39,204 nucleotides of DNA from Rhodococcus zopfii NBRC 100606 = JCM 9919 (GCF_001895025.1 NZ_BCXI01000057.1:1-39204), one strand, 5' to 3'; counted from the first letter of the stretch, positions 7,663 through 15,289 are shown. A program made the numbers and translations. Notes: a model not told the origin generated them from the letters alone.

Positions 7663-8894
7663 CAGAGCCCCAATGCTGCTTTCGCCAGAATGTTCCGCTG
7701 AATTTCGTTGCTGCCCGCGTAGATCGAGCCGGCACGGTCGTTGAAGTAACGCAACGGCGCGACCGCCTGCCATTCCTCGCCGCTGAGGTAGTCGTCGGCG
7801 GGCGGAACGAAGTCCGCGATCGGACCGCCGGGTTTCGCCCGGTGCGGCTGGTAGACGCGACCACGCGGACCCGCAGCCTCGAGCGTCAGCTCGGTGAGCG
7901 TCTGGCTCAGCTCGGTGGAGAGCACCTTGAGCATCGACGCCGACGGTCCCGGGTCGCCGCCCGACGACATGGTCGACATCGTCCGGTATTCGAGGATCTC
8001 GAGGACCTCGGTGCGGATGCGCGCGTCGGCCAGCTTGGCCGCGAACAGCGGGTCGTCGATCAGCATGCCGCCGCCCGGGCCGGGCTGCTCGGCCGCGACC
8101 GCGGCGAGCCGCTCGGCCATCACCTGGAGTGCCGGGGCCGCGGCGGCGCCGCCGCGTTCGAAGATCAGCAGGTACTTCGCGACCGTCCAGCCCTCGTCGA
8201 TCTTGCCGAGGACGTTGGCCTTGGGCACCCGGACACTGTCGAAGAACACCTGGTTCTGCACCTGCTCGCCCGAGGTCATCACCAGCGGGCGGATCTCGAT
8301 GCCGGGTGAGTTCATGTCGATCAGCACGAACGTGATGCCCTGCTGCTTCCGCCCGCTCCGCGACGTGCGCACCAGCGCGAACATCCAGTTCGCCTCGGTG
8401 GCGTGCGTCGTCCAGATCTTGCTTCCGGTGACGACCAGGTCTTCGCCGTCGTCGACAGCGGCCATCGACAGGGACGCGAGGTCGGAGCCGGCCTCGGGCT
8501 CCGAGTAGCCCTGGCAGAAGAAGACCTCGCCGGTGAGGATGCCGGGGAGGAAGAAGTCCTTCTGCTCCTGGGTGCCGAACGCGATGATCGCGTGCGAGAC
8601 CATCCGGATGCCCATCGGCGAGAGCGACGGCGCTCCGGCGAGGATCGACTCCCGGCTGAAGATGTAGTGCTGGGTGAGGCTCCAATCGCAGCCGCCGTAC
8701 TCGACGGGCCAGGCCGGTGCCGCCCACCCCCGCTCGTGCAGGATGTGCTGCCATTCCATGCTGGCCTCGTGATCCGGATACACGCTCGTCGCCGACTTAC
8801 CGGCGCGACGTATTTCCGGCGTCAGCTTCGCTTCGAGAAATGCACGTACCTCGTCCCGGAAGGCCGAATCGGCCTCTGACCACGAAAGATCCAT
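7662..8894 (-). CDS. Acyl-CoA dehydrogenase (FadE), first subunit of a pair
   Basis: The 410-residue subunit begins MDLSWSEADSAFRDEVRAFL and carries the FAD/acyl-CoA core: CQGYSEPEAGSDLASL (127-142), VTGSKIWTTHA (155-165), and an LLIFERGG helix in which Glu246 is the likely catalytic base by analogy with alpha2beta2 enzymes such as ChsE4 (inference from position). The C-terminal loop reads IYAGSNEIQRNILAK, with Ala where classical enzymes have the YEGT glutamate, consistent with the base being elsewhere. A GGGAG ribosome-binding sequence precedes the ATG at 8894. It overlaps the second fadE by one base. No CoA ligase or hydratase is adjacent, so the pathway is not identified. Confidence 0.9.
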   Translation of the reverse strand: MDLSWSEADSAFRDEVRAFLEAKLTPEIRRAGKSATSVYPDHEASMEWQHILHERGWAAPAWPVEYGGCDWSLTQHYIFSRESILAGAPSLSPMGIRMVSHAIIAFGTQEQKDFFLPGILTGEVFFCQGYSEPEAGSDLASLSMAAVDDGEDLVVTGSKIWTTHATEANWMFALVRTSRSGRKQQGITFVLIDMNSPGIEIRPLVMTSGEQVQNQVFFDSVRVPKANVLGKIDEGWTVAKYLLIFERGGAAAAPALQVMAERLAAVAAEQPGPGGGMLIDDPLFAAKLADARIRTEVLEILEYRTMSTMSSGGDPGPSASMLKVLSTELSQTLTELTLEAAGPRGRVYQPHRAKPGGPIADFVPPADDYLSGEEWQAVAPLRYFNDRAGSIYAGSNEIQRNILAKAALGL

Positions 8895-9304
8895 CGATGC
8901 TCCCGGTTCTGGGGTGCTCGTCGTTCACGACAAGCGATGAGAATCACCATTAACTTAACAAGCTCAGGCGGAATCTACCGAGATTTCGTGCCCCACGTCA
9001 ACAGATCCTTCCGATCACTGTCGGGATCGGATTGCCCGAAGAAGACTCGCTCACACGCCGGGGCAGCGAAAGCCGAAGAACTCCGGCCGCGGCGCGACCG
9101 AAATAGGATTTCCGAAAACCGGAAATATTGATCTCGCGCCGGTCGGCCACGCGCGCGGCCGCGCACACGGACCCACAAGGAGCAGCTGCGTGAAGTTGCC
9201 CGCCTCTGCGACGGATGGGTGAGCCGAGGAGATCGTGGCGAAACTGCCCTGGGCGACCCATGGAACCAGAAAGCCCCGCATCGCGATCGATGCGGGGCTT
9301 TCGC
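8895..9304. other. Intergenic region between the fadE pair and the satellite
   Basis: No supportable gene in about 410 bases. The part next to fadE is AT-richer (ATTAACTTAACAAGC around 8950) and probably holds the fadE promoter. An inverted repeat, ATTTCCG-AAAAC-CGGAAAT, lies at 9108-9126 and could be an operator. A strong terminator occupies 9269-9302. Short open frames on both strands lack ribosome-binding sites and domains. Confidence 0.5.
9269..9302 (-). terminator. Rho-independent-type hairpin at the left attachment site
   Basis: A perfect 15-bp stem (9269-9283 with 9288-9302) closes a 4-base loop (CGAT). The arms begin GAAAGCCCCGC and end GCGGGGCTTTC, giving a T-rich flank on either strand. 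It lies 2 bases outside the left att repeat. Before integration it would have been the transcription terminator of tRNA-Arg(ACG), on the minus strand (inference). Confidence 0.8.
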
Positions 9305-9340
9305 TGTGCGCCCGAAGGGATTCGAACCCCTAACCTTCTG
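9305..9340. repeat. Left attachment site (tRNA-Arg 3' fragment)
   Basis: These 36 bases are identical to 18609-18644 and include TTCGAACCCC, the complement of the tRNA T-loop region. The tRNA copy here is only a 3' fragment: after 9340 the sequence departs from the anticodon stem and loop. The copy thus marks the distal junction of the element, and the complete tRNA stands at the other end. Confidence 0.9.
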
Positions 9341-9695
9341 TTAGCAAGAAGGGTCATTTCGGGCTATTCCGTGTCGTTCCAGATTCACCCGATTACCAGC
9401 ATGAACAGCGGATATCCATCGATCGGCTATTCCATGTCATTCCGCGTCGTATCAGTCAATTCGTGTCGTAAACGTGTCGAGGGTCAGAACGTCTCACGCG
9501 TGCGCGGGGATTCGGCAGGCTCGCGAGGCCAGGCGGACGGGACGGTGGCGGCTCATCTGATCCCCCATCTCCTCCACATTCACCAATCCCCGAACGTGGC
9601 GAGAGATTTGCACCGATCCCGGAAAAACTCTTGCCGATCCCCGAAAGTTTCGGCGGTTCCCAGTTCCCGCACAGTGGGTCCGGAACCGGGAACCG
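9341..9695. other. Non-coding left end of the element with integrase arm sites and short repeats
   Basis: About 355 bases between the left att core and the end of terL carry no supportable gene. Arm-type repeats of ATTCCGTGTCGT lie at 9366-9480. Further in are three imperfect copies of CCGATCCCCGAAA at about 9583, 9612 and 9633, the last running into a small palindrome CCGAAAGTTTCGG (9641-9653). These lie just downstream of terL and might act in packaging or transcription end; the sequence alone does not decide. Confidence 0.5.
9366..9480. promoter_or_regulatory. Left cluster of integrase arm-type binding sites (candidate)
   Basis: Repeats of ATTCCGTGTCGT occur at 9366-9377 (perfect), 9429-9440 (two changes), 9439-9450 (one change), 9459-9469 (one base shorter) and 9470-9480 (partial). 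The same motif appears on the integrase side at 18520-18542. A motif present only beside both att cores is what arm-type sites of a tyrosine recombinase look like. Binding is inferred. Confidence 0.6.
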
Positions 9696-11183
9696 TCACC
9701 ACCAGCTCTCTCCCTTGTCCCGACCGCGCGAGCGGATGAGCGCGTGCGGCAGATCCCAGCACCGCGGTTCGGCGGGTACGTGGGTGCCGGCCGTGGTGGT
9801 CAGCACCTCGCACTGACGGGGCCGTGGGTTGTCCGGCCGCCAGGACTGCATACCGGACTCGGTGGCGGCCATGACCTGCATGAGGGCGTCTGCGAGATCG
9901 TCGTGTCCCGCGTGCTCGGGCACCTCGATACGGACTGCACCGGTCGGGGTCAGCTCGTACGTGAGGGCGTGGAGCTGCTTGAGTAGCTCGGGATGGCGGG
10001 GGAGCACGATGCGGCCCTGCTGCAACAGCACCTTGAGCGCACCGTAACCGCTGGTCTTGCGTCGATTGTCGGTGGTGACCGGAAAGACCGGGGTACGGGA
10101 GCGGGTCGACGTCCATTCCTGCCGGTCGATCGTGTTCCGTAGGACCTGGGTGGGCATCGCGCCCACGCCGTTGGTCTCGGAGATGATCTGCGCGAGATCG
10201 TAGCCGCGGGCCACGGTCGCAATGCGGTCGATGAACTGGGAATACTGCATCTTGCTGTGATGCTCGAGCCACGGCAGGAAATACACCAGCTCGTTCTGGT
10301 GCCGGCCGCGGTTCAGCTCCCCGTCGTCGAGCACACCGAGCAGCACGAGCGCGTTGGAATCGTTGAATCCCCAGTCCACCCCGGCGACCGCGATCTGCCC
10401 GTACGCCTTCTCCGGTGGGGTGAGGGCGTAGTCGGCGGTGTTGTCGTCGAGCTCTGCGGCGGCGAAGTAGGCACCCTGGTCGTCGATCCACTCGGCGAGT
10501 ACCTCGCGCGCGTACTCCCGTGAGGTCATGGTCTTGCGGAAGTCCTCGAGCAGCTCGGCGTCGACGAGCGGGGACGCGGTGCTGGGCCAGTGGAAGGACT
10601 CGGCGCGCGCATTGGGGTCGATCCTGCCGATCTGCCACTGACGGTGGAAGAAGTGGTCCCGGGTCCACGGGGACGACGCCATGACGATGCGTGAGCCGGG
10701 CCGGGCGATGACAGTGAACTTCGCCGCGGTCCACAGTGCCTCGTCCATGAAGTTGGCCTCGTCGAGGATCAGCAGGTCGATGGAGCGGCCACGGACCTGC
10801 CGGGTCGATGCGGGGGCGGAGACGATCTCCGAGCCGGTCGAGAGCAGGATGCGGGACTTGTTCTCTTCGACGGCCGCCCCGGCGAGCAACGGGGACGAGA
10901 GCAGCTCGGCAATCGAGGCCAGCACGAGCTTGGCGGCCTCCTCACCGGCCGAGAGAACGAGCGTCTTGGATCCGGGCACCGAGAACGCCTGGTGCAGCGC
11001 GAGCACGGCCAGGGTCCGGGACTTGCCGGCTTGGCGGCCCGAGCACACCGCGCGGATCTTCGCCGGGGAGCGGGCCAGCTCGATCTGGTGGGGCCACAGC
11101 GGCGCGCGGGCGATCTCGCGGGCGAAGACGTCGATATCGTCACGGGCGGCCCGGATCAGGGCACGGTCAATCGTTGCGGTCAC
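9696..11183 (-). CDS. terL: Phage terminase large subunit
   Basis: The 495-residue packaging motor pumps DNA into the procapsid with an N-terminal ATPase and cuts it with a C-terminal RNase H-like nuclease. Walker A is GRQAGKS (49-55), Walker B with the catalytic acidic residue is LLILDE (137-142), and a coupling-type motif VMASSPW follows (168-173). The nuclease has AGVDWGFND (Asp270), ISETNG and HDDLADAL as metal-ligand motifs. GTG at 11183 is preferred; it overlaps terS by 17 bases. A longer frame to 11318 exists but has no support. The gene lies last in the operon, downstream of the capsid gene, unlike the usual phage order in which terminase comes first. Confidence 0.92.
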   Translation of the reverse strand: MTATIDRALIRAARDDIDVFAREIARAPLWPHQIELARSPAKIRAVCSGRQAGKSRTLAVLALHQAFSVPGSKTLVLSAGEEAAKLVLASIAELLSSPLLAGAAVEENKSRILLSTGSEIVSAPASTRQVRGRSIDLLILDEANFMDEALWTAAKFTVIARPGSRIVMASSPWTRDHFFHRQWQIGRIDPNARAESFHWPSTASPLVDAELLEDFRKTMTSREYAREVLAEWIDDQGAYFAAAELDDNTADYALTPPEKAYGQIAVAGVDWGFNDSNALVLLGVLDDGELNRGRHQNELVYFLPWLEHHSKMQYSQFIDRIATVARGYDLAQIISETNGVGAMPTQVLRNTIDRQEWTSTRSRTPVFPVTTDNRRKTSGYGALKVLLQQGRIVLPRHPELLKQLHALTYELTPTGAVRIEVPEHAGHDDLADALMQVMAATESGMQSWRPDNPRPRQCEVLTTTAGTHVPAEPRCWDLPHALIRSRGRDKGESWW

Positions 11184-11643
11184 GGTCGGTCTCCTGAGCC
11201 ATGAGGGCGGCAAGGTCGAGTTTCGTTGCAGCAGCATCCTTTTGGAGCTTGGCACGGGACACCGGGTCCATACCGAGGGCGGCGCGCAGGGAGGCGGCGC
11301 GACCCTCGTAGCGATCAAGGATCTTCGCGGCGGGAACGACGTTGCCGCCGTCGTCGAACATGCCGTGCTCCTCGATCCACGCGTGCAGCAGGTCGCACTT
11401 GGCCTCGAACCGGGCCCACGACAACAGGGCGGGTTCGTAGCTGGGGTCGTTCAGGTATGGGGCCGATGCCCGGGCGGTCTCGACCCAGCGCCGCGCGATC
11501 GGTTCGACGACGCGCGGGGAGTGTGCGCCGTGGGTGAGCGACAGGGTGTTGCCCGGCTCGAATGGGGGGCGCTGCCACGCGGGCGGGCCGGCCGGAGCCG
11601 CAGACATGGTGTCCACGACTCCGGCCTCGGTGGGCTCGGTCAC
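11167..11643 (-). CDS. terS: Phage terminase small subunit (P27-like)
   Basis: The 158-residue protein recognises packaging sites and regulates TerL. After a low-complexity start, PFEPGNTLSLTHGAHSPRVV is followed by helices around LLSWARFEAKCDLLHAWIEEHG, then ILDRYEGRAASLRAALGMDPVSRAKLQKDAAA, the conserved ending of P27-type small terminases. The start is GTG at 11643, which overlaps the stop of the capsid gene as GTGA. The end overlaps the terL start by 17 bases, so capsid, terS and terL are translationally coupled. The frame open to 12000 upstream is a shadow of the capsid gene. Confidence 0.82.
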   Translation of the reverse strand: MTEPTEAGVVDTMSAAPAGPPAWQRPPFEPGNTLSLTHGAHSPRVVEPIARRWVETARASAPYLNDPSYEPALLSWARFEAKCDLLHAWIEEHGMFDDGGNVVPAAKILDRYEGRAASLRAALGMDPVSRAKLQKDAAATKLDLAALMAQETDRDRND

Positions 11644-12539
11644 GGCGTCGGTGCCTTCACGCCGCGCAGGATCACCACACCATCGGGGTCGAGTACCGCG
11701 GCGTCGTAGCGGCAGACGACGCGGAGTGCGCCCTGGTCGTAGTCGCCGAACGTCTCCCGCAGCACGGTCAGCGTCGGCGACAGATCGCGGGCTACCGCGA
11801 TCTTCTCGGGGTTCATGAGGACGATTGCGGATTCGTCGGTGCCGGCGCCCAGGTTGACCGGAATCTTGGGCGTGACGTACACCGGGTGCCCGAGAAGCTG
11901 GTAGCGGCCGGCCTCGGTGGGATCGGGCTGCATCTGGTAGCGGCCGGCACCATCCTTGAGCTTGCGGAATGCCGTGAACGTGCGCGGTGCCATGACCCAC
12001 ACCACCTTGCTCGGGTCCTGGTTCGCGGCCAGGATCATCCCTTCGGCGTCGTGCAGATCGTCGAGGGTGGGCACACCGACCGCGGCCATGTCCTGCACCC
12101 CGGCGTAGTTGAGCACGCCGAGGGGCTGGGTGCGCTCGCCGCCGACGATCGCGCCGTTACCGGTGAAGAACGTGGTATCGACCTTGCCGGCGACGTCGAG
12201 GACCATGCGCTCCTGAATGGCGCCGATCGCGTCGGTGACCGACTGGCGGCCGAGCTCGTTGGAGTAGCGGTTCAGGGACTTGATGGACTTGATGGCCGGA
12301 TTCAGCAGCAGCACTTCGTCGAACGTTGCTTCGACCTCGCTGATCAGCTCGTTCTCGCCGTGCCACGAGGGTTCGTCGCTGCCGGTGAGCAGCGGGACAC
12401 GGACGGGACCGCTGGAATCGATGATGCGCAGGCCGGGCAGGGACAGGAAGATCGACGCGGCCTGAACCGGCACGGTGAGGATGTTCTGGACTTGCTCGGG
12501 GGAAAGGATCGGGCCGTTGCCCGTGGTGGCGAGTGCCAT
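11640..12539 (-). CDS. HK97-fold major capsid protein
   Basis: The 299-residue shell protein shows the HK97-type pattern: PVRVPLLTGSDEPSWHGENELISEVEATFDEVLLLNPAIKSIK for the E-loop and first P-domain strand, then the spine helix NELGRQSVTDAIGAIQERMVLDVAGKVDTTFFTG, QPLGVLNYAG, a VVWVMAPRTFTAFRKLKD A-domain strand, GHPVYVT, and a C-terminal RVVCRYDAAVLDPDGVVILRG strand. It lacks an N-terminal delta domain, which fits a separate scaffold gene upstream. ATG at 12539 is chosen for its GGAG ribosome-binding sequence; an in-frame ATG at 12581 gives only extra sequence unlike capsids. No protease gene is adjacent. Confidence 0.9.
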   Translation of the reverse strand: MALATTGNGPILSPEQVQNILTVPVQAASIFLSLPGLRIIDSSGPVRVPLLTGSDEPSWHGENELISEVEATFDEVLLLNPAIKSIKSLNRYSNELGRQSVTDAIGAIQERMVLDVAGKVDTTFFTGNGAIVGGERTQPLGVLNYAGVQDMAAVGVPTLDDLHDAEGMILAANQDPSKVVWVMAPRTFTAFRKLKDGAGRYQMQPDPTEAGRYQLLGHPVYVTPKIPVNLGAGTDESAIVLMNPEKIAVARDLSPTLTVLRETFGDYDQGALRVVCRYDAAVLDPDGVVILRGVKAPTP

Positions 12540-12880
12540 GAGGATGCTCCGATATCCGCCGGGCGGACAGTGGCCCAGCATGGGTGAACGGCGTTGTACG
12601 CCAAGTGATTCGACCTGCGAGCATCAGGCTCGAGCGGGTCGTGTGGTGAGGTGCCGGACCTCGGGGTGCAACTGCTGGGCGCCGGGCCCTTACGTCACGT
12701 GACAAATGATACGACAACACCCCGACACTGTGCGTAGTGCCGGGGTGTTGCCTCTCCACGCAGGACAGGGTGTGCGACGCCATCTCGGGCCGCTACTACT
12801 CGGCCCTCCTGCCTTCGCTCCCGCTCGGTAGCCCAGGAGTAAGGCCGGCGGGTGACGTTGACGCGGTTACCTACTGCCTA
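12540..12880. other. Intergenic region between scaffold and capsid genes
   Basis: A 341-base gap interrupts an otherwise tightly packed operon. It contains a strong hairpin (12715-12750), a perfect 10-bp palindrome GTCACGTGAC (12694-12703) and AT-richer sequence between them, which together suggest a transcription stop followed by a separate promoter or operator for capsid and terminase. No reading frame here has domain or ribosome-binding support. Confidence 0.5.
12715..12750 (-). terminator. Hairpin between scaffold-like and capsid genes
   Basis: The arms 12715-12729 and 12736-12750 form a 15-position stem with one A-C mismatch and a 6-base loop. The core is CAACACCCCG pairing with CGGGGTGTTG. 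It could end or attenuate the early/scaffold transcript before the capsid gene. It has no long T run, so it may not be a full terminator. Confidence 0.6.
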
Positions 12881-13345
12881 TCACGAGCCTCTGACAGCGT
12901 TGATGAAATCCTGCTGTCCGGCCTGGATCTGCGCGGCAGTGTCGTAGGTCTGCTCGCGCGGCCGCGCACCGCCGACGCCGTTGCCGGAGCGGCCGGCACC
13001 TCCGACCGGTGAACCGAAGTCCTTGACCCGGGGGCCTAGGTGCGGCTTGGACTCGACGAGCTTCTTTGCCGCCTCGGCGTACTTCGCGGCGTCCGGTGCA
13101 CCGTCGTCGCCGAGCAGCTCGGCGGCATCGACGAACCTGGCCAGGTCCTCGGGGTCCGCCATGAGCGAGCGCACCCCCTCGAGTGCCTCGGCCGCGGCGC
13201 GCTCGTGCAGCTTGGTGCGCAGCTCGTCCCGCTCGGTGGTGGCCTCCTGCGCTGCCTTGCGGTTGCCGGCCGCTTCGCTGCGCAGGTCTCGGATGATGGT
13301 CTGCGCCCACTCGGGCAGGTCTGCGATGTTCTGGGTGTCGGCCAT
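12881..13345 (-). CDS. Scaffold-like capsid assembly protein
   Basis: The 154-residue protein starts MADTQNIADLPEWAQTIIRDLRSEAAGNRKAA. It has a charged coiled-coil stretch (about residues 13-45: AAQEATTERDELRTKLHERA) and a Gly-rich, acidic C-terminal part ending QAGQQDFINAVRGS. Helical, charged, small and immediately upstream of a capsid protein without delta domain is the profile of phage scaffolding proteins (established pattern). It directs procapsid assembly if that assignment is right. ATG 13345 is chosen over the longer frame to 13459 because the extra segment is Ser/Thr/Arg-rich shadow and GGAGACACACC precedes the ATG. Confidence 0.65.
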   Translation of the reverse strand: MADTQNIADLPEWAQTIIRDLRSEAAGNRKAAQEATTERDELRTKLHERAAAEALEGVRSLMADPEDLARFVDAAELLGDDGAPDAAKYAEAAKKLVESKPHLGPRVKDFGSPVGGAGRSGNGVGGARPREQTYDTAAQIQAGQQDFINAVRGS

Positions 13346-13355
13346 GGTGTGTCTC

Positions 13356-13610
13356 CTAGTCGTTCTTGGGGTGGACGTAATCGACGTCGCCGATACGTCC
13401 GGGGTCTTCCCTGTCCGGGTCCAACGGCTTGATCTCTCCACGCTGGGGGTCGACGACACCGAAGACGACGCGGGTCGCGCCGGTGTCTCGGTTCTTCTGG
13501 AGAAGTAGCGCCGGGGACTCGTATCGCTCGCGGCGGTCGCGCTCCCATATGTCGATACTCCGGGGCTCCGGCAACGACGAGACGGCGGTGATCTCCCACG
13601 GGACGGTCAT
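13356..13610 (-). CDS. Small satellite protein of unknown function (84 aa)
   Basis: The 84-residue product reads MTVPWEITAVSSLPEPRSIDIWERDRRERYESPALLLQKN, then RVVFGVVDPQRGEIKPLDPD and a YVHPKND end. It looks like a compact beta-rich domain with no hydrophobic segment. Its ATG overlaps the stop of the preceding gene (ATGA), and 10 bases separate it from the scaffold-like gene, so it is part of the morphogenesis operon. I do not recognise the family. A head-completion role is possible from position only. Confidence 0.65.
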   Translation of the reverse strand: MTVPWEITAVSSLPEPRSIDIWERDRRERYESPALLLQKNRDTGATRVVFGVVDPQRGEIKPLDPDREDPGRIGDVDYVHPKND

Positions 13611-13957
13611 CGCTGCATCTCCTGCGTGTACTCGAATGCGTCGGCGAGCTTGTCGCGGAACTTGAGCTGTGGCGCGAGCCGGTCCACGGTCATCAGCACC
13701 GGATCCAAGATGTTGTGCGTCATCATCCGCAGCGCACCGGCCGCGACGTAGCCGAACGCGTCGACTCCGACACGGTCGAGCCACTTCGCCGAGAGCGCGT
13801 CAAGTGCGTCCTCGTCTCCGCAGTGCATTGCCATTTCGTAGGCCATCTCGATGCTGTCGGACTGCATCCTGCCGATGTTCATCATGCCGAGCGGCTGGCC
13901 GTCGTCGTCGACGAGCATGGCGTGTTCGGGCAGGGGGTTGGGGATCTTTTCGGTCAT
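13607..13957 (-). CDS. Small satellite protein of unknown function (116 aa)
   Basis: The 116-residue acidic, helical protein begins MTEKIPNPLPEHAMLVDDDGQPLGMMNIGRMQSDSIEMAYEMA and contains GVDAFGYVAAGALRMMTHNILDPVLM, an amphipathic helix. ATG 13957 follows a GGAGGAACC ribosome-binding sequence. It is translationally coupled to the next gene by ATGA. It is first in the morphogenesis block, directly downstream of the AAGGGA repeat region. No family is recognised. Confidence 0.65.
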   Translation of the reverse strand: MTEKIPNPLPEHAMLVDDDGQPLGMMNIGRMQSDSIEMAYEMAMHCGDEDALDALSAKWLDRVGVDAFGYVAAGALRMMTHNILDPVLMTVDRLAPQLKFRDKLADAFEYTQEMQR

Positions 13958-14024
13958 GGTTCCTCCATGTGCGGTGGTGTCTCTGTACGCCTGGTGCAAC
14001 CGGTTGATCCGGCGCAACCGGTGC

Positions 14025-14188
14025 GCGCAAGGGTGCAAGGGTGCACGTTCTCGCGTAGACCTTGCTCCCTTGCTCCCTTGCTCCCTTGGGATTTCGCGCT
14101 CCCTTGGCCGAGCCTCTGACCTGCAAGGGAGCGCAAGGGAGCAAGGGAGCAGAGTTTCTAGGTGTCGGGGGCCTCGTTGCTCCCTTGG
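14025..14188. repeat. CTTGCTCC / GCAAGGGA repeat cluster, partly inverted
   Basis: Three head-to-tail 8-bp units CTTGCTCC occupy 14061-14084. An inverted set of GCAAGGGA lies at 14123-14130, 14133-14140 and 14141-14148. Variants GCAAGGGTGCAAGGGTGC stand at 14027-14044, and single copies at about 14098 and 14178. The two arrays can pair into a long stem. The cluster abuts the 3' end of the RepA-like ATPase gene, a usual place for iterons or a replication origin; a terminator is the alternative. Confidence 0.7.
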
Positions 14189-15273
14189 TCGGAGTCGAGC
14201 AGTCGCCAGAACCACGGTCCTGGAATCTCCGGCCTGAATAGGTCGATCCTTTCGACCTCCTTGTTGATGCGGGCCTTCGCGCGCTTCGCCTTGTCCGTCG
14301 AGTAGCCGGCCTCGTTCGCCGAGGAGTAGACCTCCTTGGCTGCAACCGGCCCGTCAGCGAGCAGCTCGAGAAGCCACTCGTCGATCTCACGGTGACCCGA
14401 GCTGCCGTCCGACTGTGCAGGACCTGTCCGCAGTACATCGCCCACGGTGCGATCGGAATCGCCGACGATGACGAACCGGGCCACCTCGGCGGTGTTGCCG
14501 CTGTCCGTGGTGACCTTGTGTGATTCGAGCCGATAGATCAGGGCGAGGTCTTCCTCCCCAATGCTGTTCTTCTCCTGCGACATGATCCGGTCGCCGTCCT
14601 GGCTCTCGGGGTCTTTCGCGAACCCGAACACCGTGCGGGCGACCTCACCGAATGCCGATGACCCGTTGATGCCGGCCACGACATCGCCGCTACCGGACTT
14701 GTTCAGGTGCGCGATACCCAGAACCACCCCGTCGATACGCTCGGCGAGCTTGGCCCACGGTTCGACGAGTGCCCGGACCTCGTTATTGCGGTTGACGTCG
14801 GTCTTGGATCCGATCGTGGACATCAGTGGATCGACGACGACGAGCTTCACCTCCTGGGTTATGAGCAGATCCGTCAGTGCCTCCATGTCGCGCGAAGACA
14901 GGAACCGGACCTCTTCGCCCTGGAACTCGACGATCGGGAAGAACACGCGGTTCAGATCGGCACCGGCCGCGCGAAGTCCTGGCTTGACGACGTACTTGCC
15001 GGATTCCTCGGCGGCGATGTAGGCAACGTTGGCGGGACGACCCTCCCAGTGCCCCGACAGGGTGCCCGTGGACACGGCAGCGGCGAACCATCGGCCGGCG
15101 GTCGACTTGCCGGCCCCGGGGCGACCCGCGAACAGTGACAGTGCACCGAGCGGGATTCGCCCCTTCTCGGCATACTCCCAACCCCATACCGGCACATCAT
15201 CTTTCAGTGCCGACATTGGCCTGAGTTGGACTGTGCGACCGGCGGGCAGGTCGCCCTCGGGGGCGGTTGTCAT
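14158..15273 (-). CDS. RepA-like RecA-fold AAA ATPase (replication helicase)
   Basis: The 371-residue protein has an ATPase core with Walker A GRPGAGKS (50-57), Walker B LVVVDP (144-149) and an LGIAHLNKSGSGD sensor loop typical of RepA/AAA_25 hexameric helicases. The C-terminal part (about 285-350) looks like a winged helix: REIDEWLLELLADGPVAAKEVYSSANEAGYSTDKAKRAKARI. The start ATG 15273 has a strong AGGAGG upstream. In plasmids and satellites such proteins unwind or initiate at repeats, which fits the cluster that begins at its stop codon. The stop codon lies close to an AAGGGAG repeat. Replication autonomy from the helper is inferred. Confidence 0.82.
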   Translation of the reverse strand: MTTAPEGDLPAGRTVQLRPMSALKDDVPVWGWEYAEKGRIPLGALSLFAGRPGAGKSTAGRWFAAAVSTGTLSGHWEGRPANVAYIAAEESGKYVVKPGLRAAGADLNRVFFPIVEFQGEEVRFLSSRDMEALTDLLITQEVKLVVVDPLMSTIGSKTDVNRNNEVRALVEPWAKLAERIDGVVLGIAHLNKSGSGDVVAGINGSSAFGEVARTVFGFAKDPESQDGDRIMSQEKNSIGEEDLALIYRLESHKVTTDSGNTAEVARFVIVGDSDRTVGDVLRTGPAQSDGSSGHREIDEWLLELLADGPVAAKEVYSSANEAGYSTDKAKRAKARINKEVERIDLFRPEIPGPWFWRLLDSDQGSNEAPDT

Positions 15274-15289
15274 CTGTCAATTCCTCCTG

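Noticed and set aside
7663..8754. Apparent extension of the second fadE into a 746-residue protein
   Set aside because: The added part is an Arg-rich shadow of the first fadE. The conserved N-terminus begins at 7662 with an overlapping TGATG.
8940..8970. Possible KstR/KstR2-type operator before the fadE pair
   Set aside because: TTAACTTAACAAGC resembles half of such a site, but no matching second half is present.
9215..9739. 174-residue plus-strand frame crossing the left att site
   Set aside because: It runs through a terminator and the tRNA fragment, with no ribosome-binding sequence; the CAPEGIRTPNLLLA-type translation is a known artefact of reading antisense through a tRNA.
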